Of a stretch of 64,000 nt of DNA, positions 50,301 to 59,355 are shown piece by piece. Each line of letters opens with the position of its first letter. The stretch's first letter is position 1. Source of the stretch: Palsa-892 sp035295845 (GTDB taxonomy: Bacteria; Pseudomonadota; Alphaproteobacteria; Rhizobiales; Xanthobacteraceae); NCBI GenBank assembly GCA_035295845.1, contig DATGIF010000019.1, positions 372,001 through 436,000 of the forward strand, in the 5' to 3' direction. Below the pieces are notes generated by a model. The model saw only the letters and a program-made list of their open reading frames with translations. It did not search any database and was not told where the DNA came from. Made by a program: the position numbers and the translations under genes.

Positions 50301-52127
50301 TTACTCCACCGTCACCGACTTCGCGAGATTCCGCGGCTGATCGACGTCGGTGCCGCGGTGCACGGCGGCGTGATAGGCCAAGAGTTGCACCGGCACCGCG
50401 TAGACGATCGGCGTCACGGTCGCGGGCATTTCCGGCAGCGTCAGGATCGCGCTTACCTTGTCGCCGGCTTCGGCGGCGCCCTTCTCGCTGGTCACCAGGA
50501 TGACCTTGCCCTTGCGCGCAATCACTTCCTCCATGTTCGAAATGGTCTTCTCGAACACGTTGTCGTAAGGCGCAATCACCACGACCGGCACGTGCTCGAC
50601 GATCAACGCGATCGGCCCATGCTTGAGTTCGCCCGCGGCATAGCCCTCGGCGTGGATGTAGGAAATTTCCTTCAGCTTCAGCGCGCCCTCGAGCGCCAGC
50701 GGAAAGCTCGTCCCGCGGCCGAGATAGAGCACGTCGCGGCAATCCTCCAACTCCTGCGCGAGCCGCTCGATCTTCGGCTCGAGCGCGAGCGCTTCGTTGA
50801 GATGACGCGGAATTTCGATGAAGGCGCGGACGAGATTGCGCTCGTCCGCCTCCGAGAGCGTGCCGCGCGCGCGTCCGGCGGCGACCGCGAGGCAAGCAAG
50901 CGCCGCGAGCTGGCAGGTGAAGGCCTTGGTGGAGGCGACGCCGATTTCCGGCCCCGCCAGCGTCGGGACGACGACCTCGCTCTCGCGCGCGATCGTCGAG
51001 GTCGGCACGTTGACGACCGCGAGCGTATGCTGGCCGTGCGCCTTGGCGTAGCGGAGCGAGGCGAGCGTGTCGGCGGTCTCGCCCGATTGCGAGACGAAGA
51101 TCGCAAGCCCGCCTTCGGCCATCGGCGCCTCGCGGTAGCGGAATTCCGAAGCGACATCGAGATCGACCGGCAGCCGCGCGAAACGCTCGAACCAGTACTT
51201 CGCCACCTGCCCGGCATAGAAGGCGGTGCCGCAGGCGGAAATCGTGATGCGGTTGAGGTTCTTGAAATCGAACGGCAGCTGCATCGGCAGCCGCACGCGC
51301 TCGTTCGTCATGTCGATGAGGGAAGCGAGCGTGTGGCCGACGACCTCGGGCTGCTCGTGAATTTCCTTCGCCATGAAGTGGCGGTGATTGCCCTTGTCGA
51401 CGAGGAAGGCCCCGGCGGCGCTCGTCTGCACCGGCCGCACCACGCGCTGGCCCTCGCTGTCGCGGACTTCGGCGCCATTGCGGTCGAGGACGGCAAGGTC
51501 GCCCTCTTCCAGATAGGAAATCTTGTCGGTGAAGGGCGCGAGCGCAATCGCGTCGGAGCCGAGATACATCTCGCCCTTGCCGTAACCGATCGCCAAGGGG
51601 CTCCCCTTGCGGGCGCCGACGAGCAAATTCTCCTCGCCGTTGAACAGGAAGGCGAGCGCAAAGGCGCCCTTGAGCCGCGGCAACGCCGCGGCAACCGCCG
51701 CGACCGGCTTCTTGCCGGATTTCATCTCCTCGGTGACGAGATGGGCGATCACTTCCGTATCGGTTTCGGTCAGAAATTTCGCGCCCTTTTTGGAAAGCTC
51801 CTCGCGCAGCTCGCGATAGTTCTCGATGATGCCGTTGTGGACGACGGCGAGCTTGTCAGTCGCGTGCGGATGCGCGTTGGTTTCGTTCGGCGCGCCATGC
51901 GTCGCCCAGCGCGTATGGCCGATGCCGATGTGGCCCGCGAGCGGCTCCTGGGCGAGGCGCTTTTCGAGATTTTTGAGTTTGCCTTCGGCGCGGCGGCGCG
52001 TGAGATGTCCACCCTCAAGGGTGGCGACGCCGGCGGAGTCATAGCCGCGGTATTCGAGGCGCTTCAACGCGTCGACGAGACCGGAGGCCACGGGCTCCCG
52101 CCCGAGAATGCCGACAATGCCGCACAT
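50301..52127 (-). CDS. glmS: Glutamine-fructose-6-phosphate aminotransferase GlmS
   Basis: GlmS makes glucosamine-6-phosphate from fructose-6-phosphate and glutamine, the entry to UDP-GlcNAc. The 608-residue protein starts MCGIVGIL with the catalytic Cys2 of the glutaminase domain (1-240; RWATHGAPNETNAHPH). Two SIS domains follow (CGTAFYAGQVAKYWFERFAR, FVSQSGETADTLASLRYAKA) and it ends in PRNLAKSVTVE. AGGGG lies upstream of the ATG. It is separated from glmU by a GST and a protease gene, which is a break in the usual glmU-glmS pair. Confidence 0.98.
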   Translation of the reverse strand: MCGIVGILGREPVASGLVDALKRLEYRGYDSAGVATLEGGHLTRRRAEGKLKNLEKRLAQEPLAGHIGIGHTRWATHGAPNETNAHPHATDKLAVVHNGIIENYRELREELSKKGAKFLTETDTEVIAHLVTEEMKSGKKPVAAVAAALPRLKGAFALAFLFNGEENLLVGARKGSPLAIGYGKGEMYLGSDAIALAPFTDKISYLEEGDLAVLDRNGAEVRDSEGQRVVRPVQTSAAGAFLVDKGNHRHFMAKEIHEQPEVVGHTLASLIDMTNERVRLPMQLPFDFKNLNRITISACGTAFYAGQVAKYWFERFARLPVDLDVASEFRYREAPMAEGGLAIFVSQSGETADTLASLRYAKAHGQHTLAVVNVPTSTIARESEVVVPTLAGPEIGVASTKAFTCQLAALACLAVAAGRARGTLSEADERNLVRAFIEIPRHLNEALALEPKIERLAQELEDCRDVLYLGRGTSFPLALEGALKLKEISYIHAEGYAAGELKHGPIALIVEHVPVVVIAPYDNVFEKTISNMEEVIARKGKVILVTSEKGAAEAGDKVSAILTLPEMPATVTPIVYAVPVQLLAYHAAVHRGTDVDQPRNLAKSVTVE

Positions 52128-52315
52128 GAAATGACCCCTCGCCCTGCGACCCTATCAAACAGCCGTTTAGAGATGGTTCCCGCGAAGAGAAAATCAATTC
52201 GGATTGCGGCGAATTTCAAGCGCAGTTTCGCTTTGCGGTTAAGCAGTTATGCGGCGCCGGCGCCTTCGCGTTAAGGAATATGCTAAACGCAGCAGCAGCA
52301 TTCCGGGGGGAACGC

Positions 52316-52924
52316 ATGCCGATCAAGCTCTATGATTCCAAGGTGTCTCCCTACGCCCGCAAGGTGCGCTTGCTCGCCGCCGAACTCGACATTGCGGTCG
52401 AGAAAATTCCGCTCGATTTCCAGAAGGGCGATCCGCAGAAGCCGGAATATCTCGCGCTCAACCCGAACGGCAAGGTGCCGACCATCGACGACGATGGCTT
52501 CGTGCTGTGGGAATCGATCGCGATCCTGAAATATCTCGCGGGCAAGAAGGGCCGGCTCGTTCCGAAGGACGCGCGCGGCCAGGCCGAGGCGGATCAATGG
52601 ATGATCTGGTGGGCGAACCAGCCGGAGCCAGCGATCGAGCTCCTGATCTACGAGATCGCACTCAAGCCCTTCTTCGGCAAGCCGGGCAACGACCCGAGCA
52701 TCATTCAGGAAGCGCACGATATCCTGCGCCGTTTCCTGCCCGTGCTCGACAAGCAACTCGCGGGCAAAGACTACGTGATGGGAGAGCTCAGTGTTGTCGA
52801 TTTCGCCATGGCGCCGCCGCTCGAGCTCGCGCAGCGGCGGCTGAACGTCAGCCTCGACAAATACCCGGGGATCAGCGCCTGGCTCGCGCGGCTGCAGCAG
52901 AAGCCGTACTGGAAAGCAAATTAG
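52316..52924 (+). CDS. Glutathione S-transferase
   Basis: A 202-residue cytosolic GST. The N-terminal thioredoxin-like domain (IKLYDSKVSPYARKVRLLAA, then NPNGKVPTIDDDGFVLWESI with the cis-Pro and the ES glutathione contact) is complete. The helical C-terminal domain ends in KDYVMGELSVVDFAMAPPLE, with the family's N-capping Asp. The active residue may be Ser8 or Ser11 near the N-terminus. GGGGGGAACGC precedes the ATG at 52316. Inserted between glmS and glmU on the opposite strand. Confidence 0.92.
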   Translation: MPIKLYDSKVSPYARKVRLLAAELDIAVEKIPLDFQKGDPQKPEYLALNPNGKVPTIDDDGFVLWESIAILKYLAGKKGRLVPKDARGQAEADQWMIWWANQPEPAIELLIYEIALKPFFGKPGNDPSIIQEAHDILRRFLPVLDKQLAGKDYVMGELSVVDFAMAPPLELAQRRLNVSLDKYPGISAWLARLQQKPYWKAN

Positions 52925-53943
52925 CCGCGCTTACGCGCGTCGCTGCGTTCGACCGGGGTCAGCTCGAATTTCACGATCTCGCCGCCGCGGAGCGCATTGA
53001 CCACAACGGCGCGGTCGATGCGCTCGCCGTTCAAGAGCCGGATCAGATCGTCGATGCCGGTCACCGACTCGCCGTCGAGGCTCACCACGATGTCGCGCGG
53101 CGCGAGCGCCGTCGCGGCCGCGGGGCTGTCCTTCTCGATCGCGGTGATCATGGCGCCGAAGCGGTTCGATATGCCGGCGGCGACCGCAAGACGCCGCGGC
53201 ACCGGAATGGTCTGCGCCGACACGCCGATGTAGGCGCGCCGCACGCGGCCGTGGCGGATCAATTCGCCGAGCACGAACTTCGCGGTGTTGCTCGCGATCG
53301 CAAAACAAATGCCCTGCGCGCCGAGAATGACCGCGGTGTTGATGCCGATCACTTCGCCGCGGGCGGAGACGAGCGGGCCGCCGGAATTGCCGGGATTGAG
53401 CGCGGCATCGGTCTGGATCACGTCCTCGATCAGGCGGCCGGTGCTCGCGCGGAGCGAACGGCCGAGCGCGGAAATGACGCCCGCGGTCACGGTCGATTCA
53501 AAGCCGAGCGGATTGCCGATCGCGACCACGAGCTGGCCGCGATGCAGCCGCTTGGAATCGCCGAGCGGCGCCGCCGGCAGATTCTGCGGCGTATGGGCCC
53601 GCAACAGCGCGAGGTCCGTGTCGGCGTCCTCGCCGATCAGGCGCGCGCCCAATGAAAGCCCGTCGGCGGTCGCCAGCCGGATGTCGCGGCTGCCTTGGAC
53701 GACGTGGCTGTTGGTGAGCACGAGGCCGTCGGGCGAGATGATCACGCCCGAGCCGACGCCACCGCGTCCGCGGCCGCGGGTTTCGACCCGGACGACCGCC
53801 GGGCCGACGGCATCGACGACGCCGGAAACCGCGCGTGAATAGGCGTCGAGCAGGTCGCCGTCATCGAGGGGTTCAGGTTCGACCGGGCGAAGCTCGGACG
53901 GCTCGCCAGGATCGAGAACGAAGGTTGGGTTTGGGTGCAGCAT
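52921..53943 (-). CDS. HtrA-like (S1C) serine protease without signal peptide
   Basis: A 340-residue trypsin-like protease with one PDZ domain. The triad is H80 (TNSHVV), D110 (DADTDLALL) and S187 (NPGNSGGPL). The PDZ domain (about 245-335) contains the carboxylate-binding loop region RRAYIGVSAQ and PAAATALAPRDIVVSLDGES. DegP/DegQ/DegS have a signal or anchor; here the N-terminus MLHPNPTFVLDPGEPSELRP is acidic and Pro-rich with no hydrophobic stretch. The protein is probably cytoplasmic or moved by another way. Overlaps the convergent GST gene by four bases. Confidence 0.88.
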   Translation of the reverse strand: MLHPNPTFVLDPGEPSELRPVEPEPLDDGDLLDAYSRAVSGVVDAVGPAVVRVETRGRGRGGVGSGVIISPDGLVLTNSHVVQGSRDIRLATADGLSLGARLIGEDADTDLALLRAHTPQNLPAAPLGDSKRLHRGQLVVAIGNPLGFESTVTAGVISALGRSLRASTGRLIEDVIQTDAALNPGNSGGPLVSARGEVIGINTAVILGAQGICFAIASNTAKFVLGELIRHGRVRRAYIGVSAQTIPVPRRLAVAAGISNRFGAMITAIEKDSPAAATALAPRDIVVSLDGESVTGIDDLIRLLNGERIDRAVVVNALRGGEIVKFELTPVERSDARKRG

Positions 53944-53987
53944 GGTCCCCTATATGGGGATGGCCATGCCGGTTTGCAGGATATCCG

Positions 53988-55349
53988 TCAGTCGGGCTTC
54001 GCCTTCTTTCCTTTGTGCGCCCGCAACTTTTTGATCGCGCGCAGCTTCTTCACCCAGCCCTTCTTCACCGTCTGGCGCGCGCGCGCGACCGCCAGCGCCT
54101 CGGCCGGCACGTCCTTCACGATCACCGAGCCGGTGCCGATATAGGCGCCATCGCCGATCTTCACCGGCGCCACCAGCGAGGAGTTCGAGCCGATGAAGGC
54201 GTCCTTGCCGACCTCGGTGCGGTGCTTCTCCTGGCCGTCGTAATTGCAGAAGATGGTGCCGGCGCCGATATTGGCGCCGTCGCCGACGCTGCCGTCGCCG
54301 ATATAGGCGAGGTGGTTGGCCTTGGCGCCCTTGCCGAACTTCGCCGCCTTTACCTCGACGAAATTGCCGACGCGGGCGCCGGCGCCGATCACCGTGCCCG
54401 GGCGGAGCCGTGCGAACGGCCCGACCGTCGCGCCCGCCGCGATGTGCGCGCCTTCGAGATGCGAGAACGAGCGGATCGTGGCCTTGTCCTCCACCACGAC
54501 GCCGGGGCCGAAAACGACGTAGGGCTCGACCGTGACGTCGCGGCCGAGCCTGGTGTCGGAGGAGAGATAAACCGTTTCCGGCGCGAGCAAGGTCGCGCCC
54601 GCTTTCATCGCGCTGTCGCGCAGCCGCTTTTGCAAGGCGCCGTCCGCCTCCGCGAGTTGTGTGCGGTCATTGATGCCCATGACTTCCTCCTCCGGTGCTT
54701 CGCGAACCGCGGCGGCGAGACCTTTTTCCGCCGCAACCGCGACCGCGTCGCTCAAATAAAATTCCCGTTTCGCATTCCGGTTGCCGATCGCGCGCACGAT
54801 GTCGAGCGCATGCTCGCCGGAAAGCGCCATGACGCCGGCATTGCAGAGCCGGATGGCGCGTTCGGCTTCGCTCGCGTCCTGCTCCTCGCGAATGGCGGTC
54901 AGCCTGCCGTTGGCGATCACCAGCCGGCCGTAGCCGTTCGGATCGGTGGGGCGGAAACCGAGCACGGATACGGCGGCGTTCTTCAAGCCGTCGTGCAAGG
55001 CGCGAAGCGTCTCGGCGCGCACCAGCGGCGTGTCGCCGAACACGATAATGATGTCGTCGCCTTCCGCCAGCATCGGCTTCGCGGCGAGCAGCGCATGCGC
55101 CGTGCCGCGGCGCTCCTTTTGCACGAAAATCCGCGCCCCGGGCGAAAGCCGCTTCGCGACCTTCGCCACGTCCTCGCGGCCCGGACCCACCACCACCGCG
55201 ATCTTGCCGGCACCGGCGGCTTTCGCCGCGTCCAGCACGTGCGCGATCAGCGGGCGGCCGCCGATCTTGTGCAGGACCTTGGGCACGCTCGATGCCATGC
55301 GCGTACCCTCGCCCGCGGCAAGCACGACAATTGCGGTTCCTGCGGCCAT
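53988..55349 (-). CDS. glmU: Bifunctional UDP-GlcNAc pyrophosphorylase/GlcN-1-P acetyltransferase GlmU
   Basis: GlmU acetylates glucosamine-1-phosphate and couples it to UTP, giving UDP-GlcNAc. The uridyltransferase domain begins with AIVVLAAGEGTRMASSVPKV and runs to about 225. A left-handed beta-helix of hexapeptide repeats (LGRDVTVEPYVVFGPGVVVE, IGAGARVGNFVEVKAAKFGK, ANIGAGTIFCNYDG) follows to the basic C-terminal tail. The length of 453 is normal. The ATG at 55349 has GGAG at six bases; the longer open frame upstream is not used. Confidence 0.97.
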   Translation of the reverse strand: MAAGTAIVVLAAGEGTRMASSVPKVLHKIGGRPLIAHVLDAAKAAGAGKIAVVVGPGREDVAKVAKRLSPGARIFVQKERRGTAHALLAAKPMLAEGDDIIIVFGDTPLVRAETLRALHDGLKNAAVSVLGFRPTDPNGYGRLVIANGRLTAIREEQDASEAERAIRLCNAGVMALSGEHALDIVRAIGNRNAKREFYLSDAVAVAAEKGLAAAVREAPEEEVMGINDRTQLAEADGALQKRLRDSAMKAGATLLAPETVYLSSDTRLGRDVTVEPYVVFGPGVVVEDKATIRSFSHLEGAHIAAGATVGPFARLRPGTVIGAGARVGNFVEVKAAKFGKGAKANHLAYIGDGSVGDGANIGAGTIFCNYDGQEKHRTEVGKDAFIGSNSSLVAPVKIGDGAYIGTGSVIVKDVPAEALAVARARQTVKKGWVKKLRAIKKLRAHKGKKAKPD

Positions 55350-55497
55350 GAAGACTCCGGCGCCCGCCCTGAGAAACCGGCGCCGCAAGCGGTGTAGCCG
55401 AAGGCTCGCGCGCCTGAAAGCGGCGGCCTTGGCAACCCTCCGACTCTGGTAAATTGGCGGCAAAGTGATTCGCGAGAAGGCTTCTACTGGAGCCCGC

Positions 55498-56541
55498 ATG
55501 GCCGCCCAGCCCGCCGCGCCGCAACCGCCGCCGAAGGCGAAGCCCGCTTCCGGCGCGGGGGGCTATTTCGTTTGGGGCTCGCTCGCGGTCTTCGCCCTGA
55601 TCGGTGTTTCGGTGCTGATGGCGATGGGGATTGGCGCCTCGCGCGGCGGCTTTGGTGTCACGCCGACGAACACGCGGCCGCCGATGATGCCCGTCGTGCA
55701 AAAGCCGGCGGCCTCCGAGTTCGAGATCGACCGCCTCAAGGACGCGCTGCGTGACCTTTCCGCCCAACGCGATCGTCTGGAGGCGCGCGTCGACCAATTG
55801 GAGCATTCGGTGGGCGACATCACCGCGAGCATCGGCGCGGTCAAGGACCGGCCGACGGCACCGCCCGCAGCAAAGACCGATCCCGAAACGAAACCGGTGT
55901 CCGCCCCCGGCGCCGCGCTGATCCCGACGACCGTCGAGCCCGTCGCTCCGCAGGCTACCGTACCGGTGGCGCCGCCGGGCGCCATTCCGCAAATGCCCGC
56001 GCCGGTCCAGGCGAACGTTCCGCCGCCGCCCGAGGAGCTGGAGCCGGTGAAGCCTTCAATCATGCCGCGCACCACGCGGCCGCAGGTCTCGCCGCGGCCC
56101 CTGCCCGCGCCCAAGACCGTGAAGCTCAATCCGCCGCCGCCCGTGCAAGCGCCGCCGGCTCAGATCCAGCCGCCGCAAGCCGCGGCGCCAAAAGGCCCGT
56201 CGACGCAAGTCGCGCAAATCCTGCCGCAAGCAAATCCAGCGGCCGCGGATTCCGGCACCAGCAAGACCGAATTCGCCATCGATCTCGGCGGCGAAATGTC
56301 AATCGACGGCCTGCGCGCGCGCTGGGCCAATATCAAGGGCAACCATGGCGCGGCCCTCGAAGGCCTGCGGCCGCTCGTCAGCGTGCGCGAGGGGGTGAAA
56401 CCCGGCACTGTCGAATTGCGGCTGATCGCGGGCCCGGTGCCCAATGCCGGGGACGCGGCCAAGGTCTGCGCCAGCCTGCAGACCAAAGGCGTTGCCTGCC
56501 GGACGACCGAATTCGACGGCCAGCGGCTCTCTTTACGCTGA
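55498..56541 (+). CDS. Membrane-anchored SPOR-domain protein
   Basis: A 347-residue inner-membrane protein. A single transmembrane helix (GYFVWGSLAVFALIGVSVLMAM, about 22-44) follows a Pro/Ala-rich cytoplasmic tail. A short coiled coil (EIDRLKDALRDLSAQRDRLE) and a long Pro-rich periplasmic linker lead to a C-terminal SPOR-like domain (about 255-345; EFAIDLGGEMSIDGLRARWA, PLVSVREGVKPGTVELRLIA, KVCASLQTKGVACRTTEFDG). SPOR domains bind denuded peptidoglycan at division sites, so a role in division or envelope upkeep is likely. GGAGCCCGC precedes the ATG at 55498; an in-frame GTG at 55465 is also open. Divergent from glmU. Confidence 0.85.
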   Translation: MAAQPAAPQPPPKAKPASGAGGYFVWGSLAVFALIGVSVLMAMGIGASRGGFGVTPTNTRPPMMPVVQKPAASEFEIDRLKDALRDLSAQRDRLEARVDQLEHSVGDITASIGAVKDRPTAPPAAKTDPETKPVSAPGAALIPTTVEPVAPQATVPVAPPGAIPQMPAPVQANVPPPPEELEPVKPSIMPRTTRPQVSPRPLPAPKTVKLNPPPPVQAPPAQIQPPQAAAPKGPSTQVAQILPQANPAAADSGTSKTEFAIDLGGEMSIDGLRARWANIKGNHGAALEGLRPLVSVREGVKPGTVELRLIAGPVPNAGDAAKVCASLQTKGVACRTTEFDGQRLSLR

Positions 56542-56590
56542 TCGCTTTGGCGCATTGCGGCGCCGGCCGCGCGCATGGCAAGTTTCGTCC

Positions 56591-57034
56591 ATGCACACCC
56601 GATCGTTTCTGCCGTCGCCGCGCGCCTCGAACGTACTGATCGCGTTGGGCGCGGCCGCGCTCGGATACGCGCTTTATCTCCGCTATTTCATGATCGAGAA
56701 TTCGACGGTGGGGCTTGCCTGCGAGGCCGGGCTCGGAACGCCCGCCTGCATGGTGCGGATGAGCGTGATTTTTCTCTTCCGCTATCAGGTCTTCGGCGTT
56801 CTCGCCCTCATCGCCGCCATCTATCACCTGTTGCGGCCCGACATTTACGCTTTCGCCGCGGGCATGATCACCGCCGCCTTCGGGCTCGTGCTCTACAACA
56901 ACGGGCTCGCCGCCCTTGCCACGGCGCTTCTCGTCGTCAGCTTCGCACGACCCGTAATCGTAGACACGCCGCCGCCAGAAGCAGAAACAAAGCGGCGAGC
57001 CACTGGGCCTGCCAGTTCAGCAGCCCCTCGTTGA
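56591..57034 (+). CDS. Small membrane protein with four helices, unknown function
   Basis: A 147-residue integral membrane protein. Helices are predicted at about 14-32, 58-78, 84-103 and 105-118, and a conserved-looking Cys pair lies in the loop LACEAGLGTPACMVRMS. This resembles the periplasmic-loop cysteines of DsbB-like proteins, but the CxxC of DsbB is absent. The last 33 codons overlap the end of the convergent glucan gene by 98 bases. No clear Shine-Dalgarno precedes ATG 56591, so the start is uncertain. Confidence 0.7.
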   Translation: MHTRSFLPSPRASNVLIALGAAALGYALYLRYFMIENSTVGLACEAGLGTPACMVRMSVIFLFRYQVFGVLALIAAIYHLLRPDIYAFAAGMITAAFGLVLYNNGLAALATALLVVSFARPVIVDTPPPEAETKRRATGPASSAAPR

Positions 57035-58559
57035 AAAAAATGTAGATCGCGGATCCCGCGAGGATCGCCGCCGAAATCGGCTCGGCCACGCCCTCGCGCT
57101 TGAGGCCGGGCGGACAGGCGAAGGTCGCGGCGAACAGCGCGACGGCAGGCCCGGTGAACGGCGCAAAGGGGAAATCGCGATAGCGCGGGTCGAAGACAAG
57201 GCCGAGCGCGACCACGATCGCGAGCGCCACGGTCACGAGCAACAGCGCCGCCAGCAGGCGTTCGAGCGGCTTGGCGGCGCGCCGGAACAGCGGGTCGAGC
57301 ACGGTGGCAAAGCCCGCCATCGGCGTTCCGTAAGCCGCGGCCGCGGCTGCGACGGGGGGCGTAATGAAGGCGATAAGAACAAGAATTGTTGATTTTATCC
57401 AATCGATTATGGTCAAGCTTTCAAGTGGTACGAGAACGAGCGCCCAGCCCACAAACAGGCCTCCCGCCAGCGCTATCGCGGCAATCGGCGGCCAGTGGAT
57501 TTTCTCCGGCTCCTCCTCGCCCTGGCTGCGGGCGGCGAAGTAGGCGGCGGCGAAAGTGACGAAGGCGAGCAGGATGCCGAGAACGCACTGGTAAAACCAC
57601 AGCGGATGGTCGCGTACCGGGGCGCCCCAAGCGAATTTGGGCAGGCGTTTTTCCCCGTCATAGAGCCCCCAATGGCCGCCGACCGTGCCTTCGAGCTGGC
57701 GCTTCCACGGCTGGTCAAAGGCTTCGATCAGATTGATCGGCCAGTAATTGCGCTTGGCGATGGCAATCACCTCTTCCATCACCCGCGCCTGGTTCGCGGG
57801 CGAAGGAAGCGCGCCGTCGCGCATGCGGCCGGCGCTCGGCCAGCCGACCTCGCCGATCATGATCTGCTTGTTCGGGAAGCTCGCGGCGACCTTGGCCTGC
57901 ACCTCGGCCACGTGCCGGGCCGCAAGGGCCGCGTGCAGCGGAAAATCTTCCCAATACGGGAGGACGTGGATGGTGACGAAATCGACCGCCGGAGCCAATT
58001 CGCGATTGCGGAGCCAGTACTCCCAGACATCGGCATAGGTCACCGGCAGGCCGGTTTCCCGCTTCACCCGCTCGATGATGCCCTTGAGGTCGGGCACGGC
58101 CATCTCGCCGCGAAGGAGAACCTCGTTCCCGACGATGACCATTTTGATGACGTCACGGTTATTGCGGGCGAGCGCAATGCCGGTCTCGATTTCGAGCCGG
58201 TTCCGCTCGGGATCGCGGCTCAGCCAAATGCCTTGCAGCACGGAAAGCCCGTATTTGCGGGCAATCTCGGCGATCTGATCGAGCCCCTGGGAATTCGAAT
58301 AGGTGCGGATGCAGGAGGTGATTTCGGCGAGTTTCGCCAGATCCGCATCGATCTGTTCGGCCGGAATCTCGAGCGCCCGGTTCAGCGGCGATTGCGCCCC
58401 CCGAAACGGCGCGTACGAAACGCAGGCAAGCTTCTCCCCCGGATCCAGCGGCGAGCGGGGCATGGCCTGAGGTTGGCCCAGGATATACCAAAGGAGTGCG
58501 ATCAGGGCCGAAACGGCGGCAAGCAGAACGGCAGGTTGGCGAGCGTACGCTAAAAACAA
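56937..58559 (-). CDS. ndvC: NdvC-like membrane glucan synthase (GH17-related)
   Basis: A 540-residue membrane protein. One N-terminal helix (VLLAAVSALIALLWYILG) leads to a GH17-type domain (about 45-310) with both glutamates: acid E146 in VIVGNEVLLRG and nucleophile E237 in IGEVGWPSAG. At least seven membrane helices follow. In Bradyrhizobium, NdvC is needed for the beta-1,6 links or branching of cyclic beta-(1,3),(1,6)-glucans, probably as a transglycosylase. NdvB-like and a small exported protein are next to it on the other strand. The ndvC name is by architecture and context. Confidence 0.82.
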   Translation of the reverse strand: MFLAYARQPAVLLAAVSALIALLWYILGQPQAMPRSPLDPGEKLACVSYAPFRGAQSPLNRALEIPAEQIDADLAKLAEITSCIRTYSNSQGLDQIAEIARKYGLSVLQGIWLSRDPERNRLEIETGIALARNNRDVIKMVIVGNEVLLRGEMAVPDLKGIIERVKRETGLPVTYADVWEYWLRNRELAPAVDFVTIHVLPYWEDFPLHAALAARHVAEVQAKVAASFPNKQIMIGEVGWPSAGRMRDGALPSPANQARVMEEVIAIAKRNYWPINLIEAFDQPWKRQLEGTVGGHWGLYDGEKRLPKFAWGAPVRDHPLWFYQCVLGILLAFVTFAAAYFAARSQGEEEPEKIHWPPIAAIALAGGLFVGWALVLVPLESLTIIDWIKSTILVLIAFITPPVAAAAAAYGTPMAGFATVLDPLFRRAAKPLERLLAALLLVTVALAIVVALGLVFDPRYRDFPFAPFTGPAVALFAATFACPPGLKREGVAEPISAAILAGSAIYIFFNEGLLNWQAQWLAALFLLLAAACLRLRVVRS

Positions 58560-58748
58560 GGACGGCCCCCACCCGGCGGCTTCCGGAAACCCGACTTAGC
58601 CATCGACCGGCAACACCCTCAAGCGGAACCGGCAGGCATTCTTAACCGCCTCGCGCTACCCCTCTTGCATGGCGCCGCGATGATGACAAAATCAAACGTC
58701 AAATAGCCTCGCCGGAGGCGGGGGAATCGCCTCCCTGAGTTTCCGAAG

Positions 58749-59204
58749 ATGCCTTTCGCGCTTCGATTTGCAGCCGTCGCTTTCGCAGGCGGCCTTTTTT
58801 TCGCGTCCCTGGTACCGGCTTTTTCGCAAAGCCAAGACGGGGAGCAGAAGCCCGTCGCCCCGCAAACCGCCGAAGAAAAAGCCAAGGAAGAAAAGGCCAA
58901 GGAAGCGCGGGTGAAAGCAGCGCGTGAATTTGCGGAAGCAGCGAAGCTGTCGAAGAATGCCGGACTTCCCGAATGCCTGTGGACCGGCCGTCTCGCGGCG
59001 AGCTTGCTGTATCGCAACGATGTCGACACCACCAAGCGCTACATGGATCTCTACGACCGTTTCGGTTGTCCCGCCGACCATCTCAAGCTTGCCATCCGCT
59101 GCGTCGTGCAGCTGTGGCCGCGGCAGGGCGCGGAAATGCTGGCCGACAGGGTGCAGGCCTGCTGGGTCAATCCCGACACCCCACCTCCTTCGCTCGGTCA
59201 ATGA
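58749..59204 (+). CDS. Exported protein of the glucan cluster
   Basis: A 151-residue exported protein: signal peptide (RFAAVAFAGGLFFASLVPAFS), a charged helix of EEKAKE-type repeats (about 40-65), then a helical domain with cysteines (LPECLWTGRLAASLLYRNDV, LYDRFGCPADHLKLAIRC, VQACWVNPDTPPP). The four cysteines probably form two disulfides. Homologues in Bradyrhizobium are, as I recall, named beta-1,3/beta-1,6-glucan biosynthesis proteins because of this gene position; the actual role is not known. Located between the ndvC- and ndvB-like genes. Confidence 0.75.
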   Translation: MPFALRFAAVAFAGGLFFASLVPAFSQSQDGEQKPVAPQTAEEKAKEEKAKEARVKAAREFAEAAKLSKNAGLPECLWTGRLAASLLYRNDVDTTKRYMDLYDRFGCPADHLKLAIRCVVQLWPRQGAEMLADRVQACWVNPDTPPPSLGQ

Positions 59205-59355
59205 GGGCGTTGGGAACCACCCTTTCCCGCGGAACAACCATGCCTCTTTCGAGTCATAGAGCGGGAGAAATGCGTCCGGAGACGGGCGTGCCGCACGCTT
59301 CCAGGGCGGCAACGGGCATGCGGCCGTCAGGTCCGCCGAGGATGGACAAAATTTA

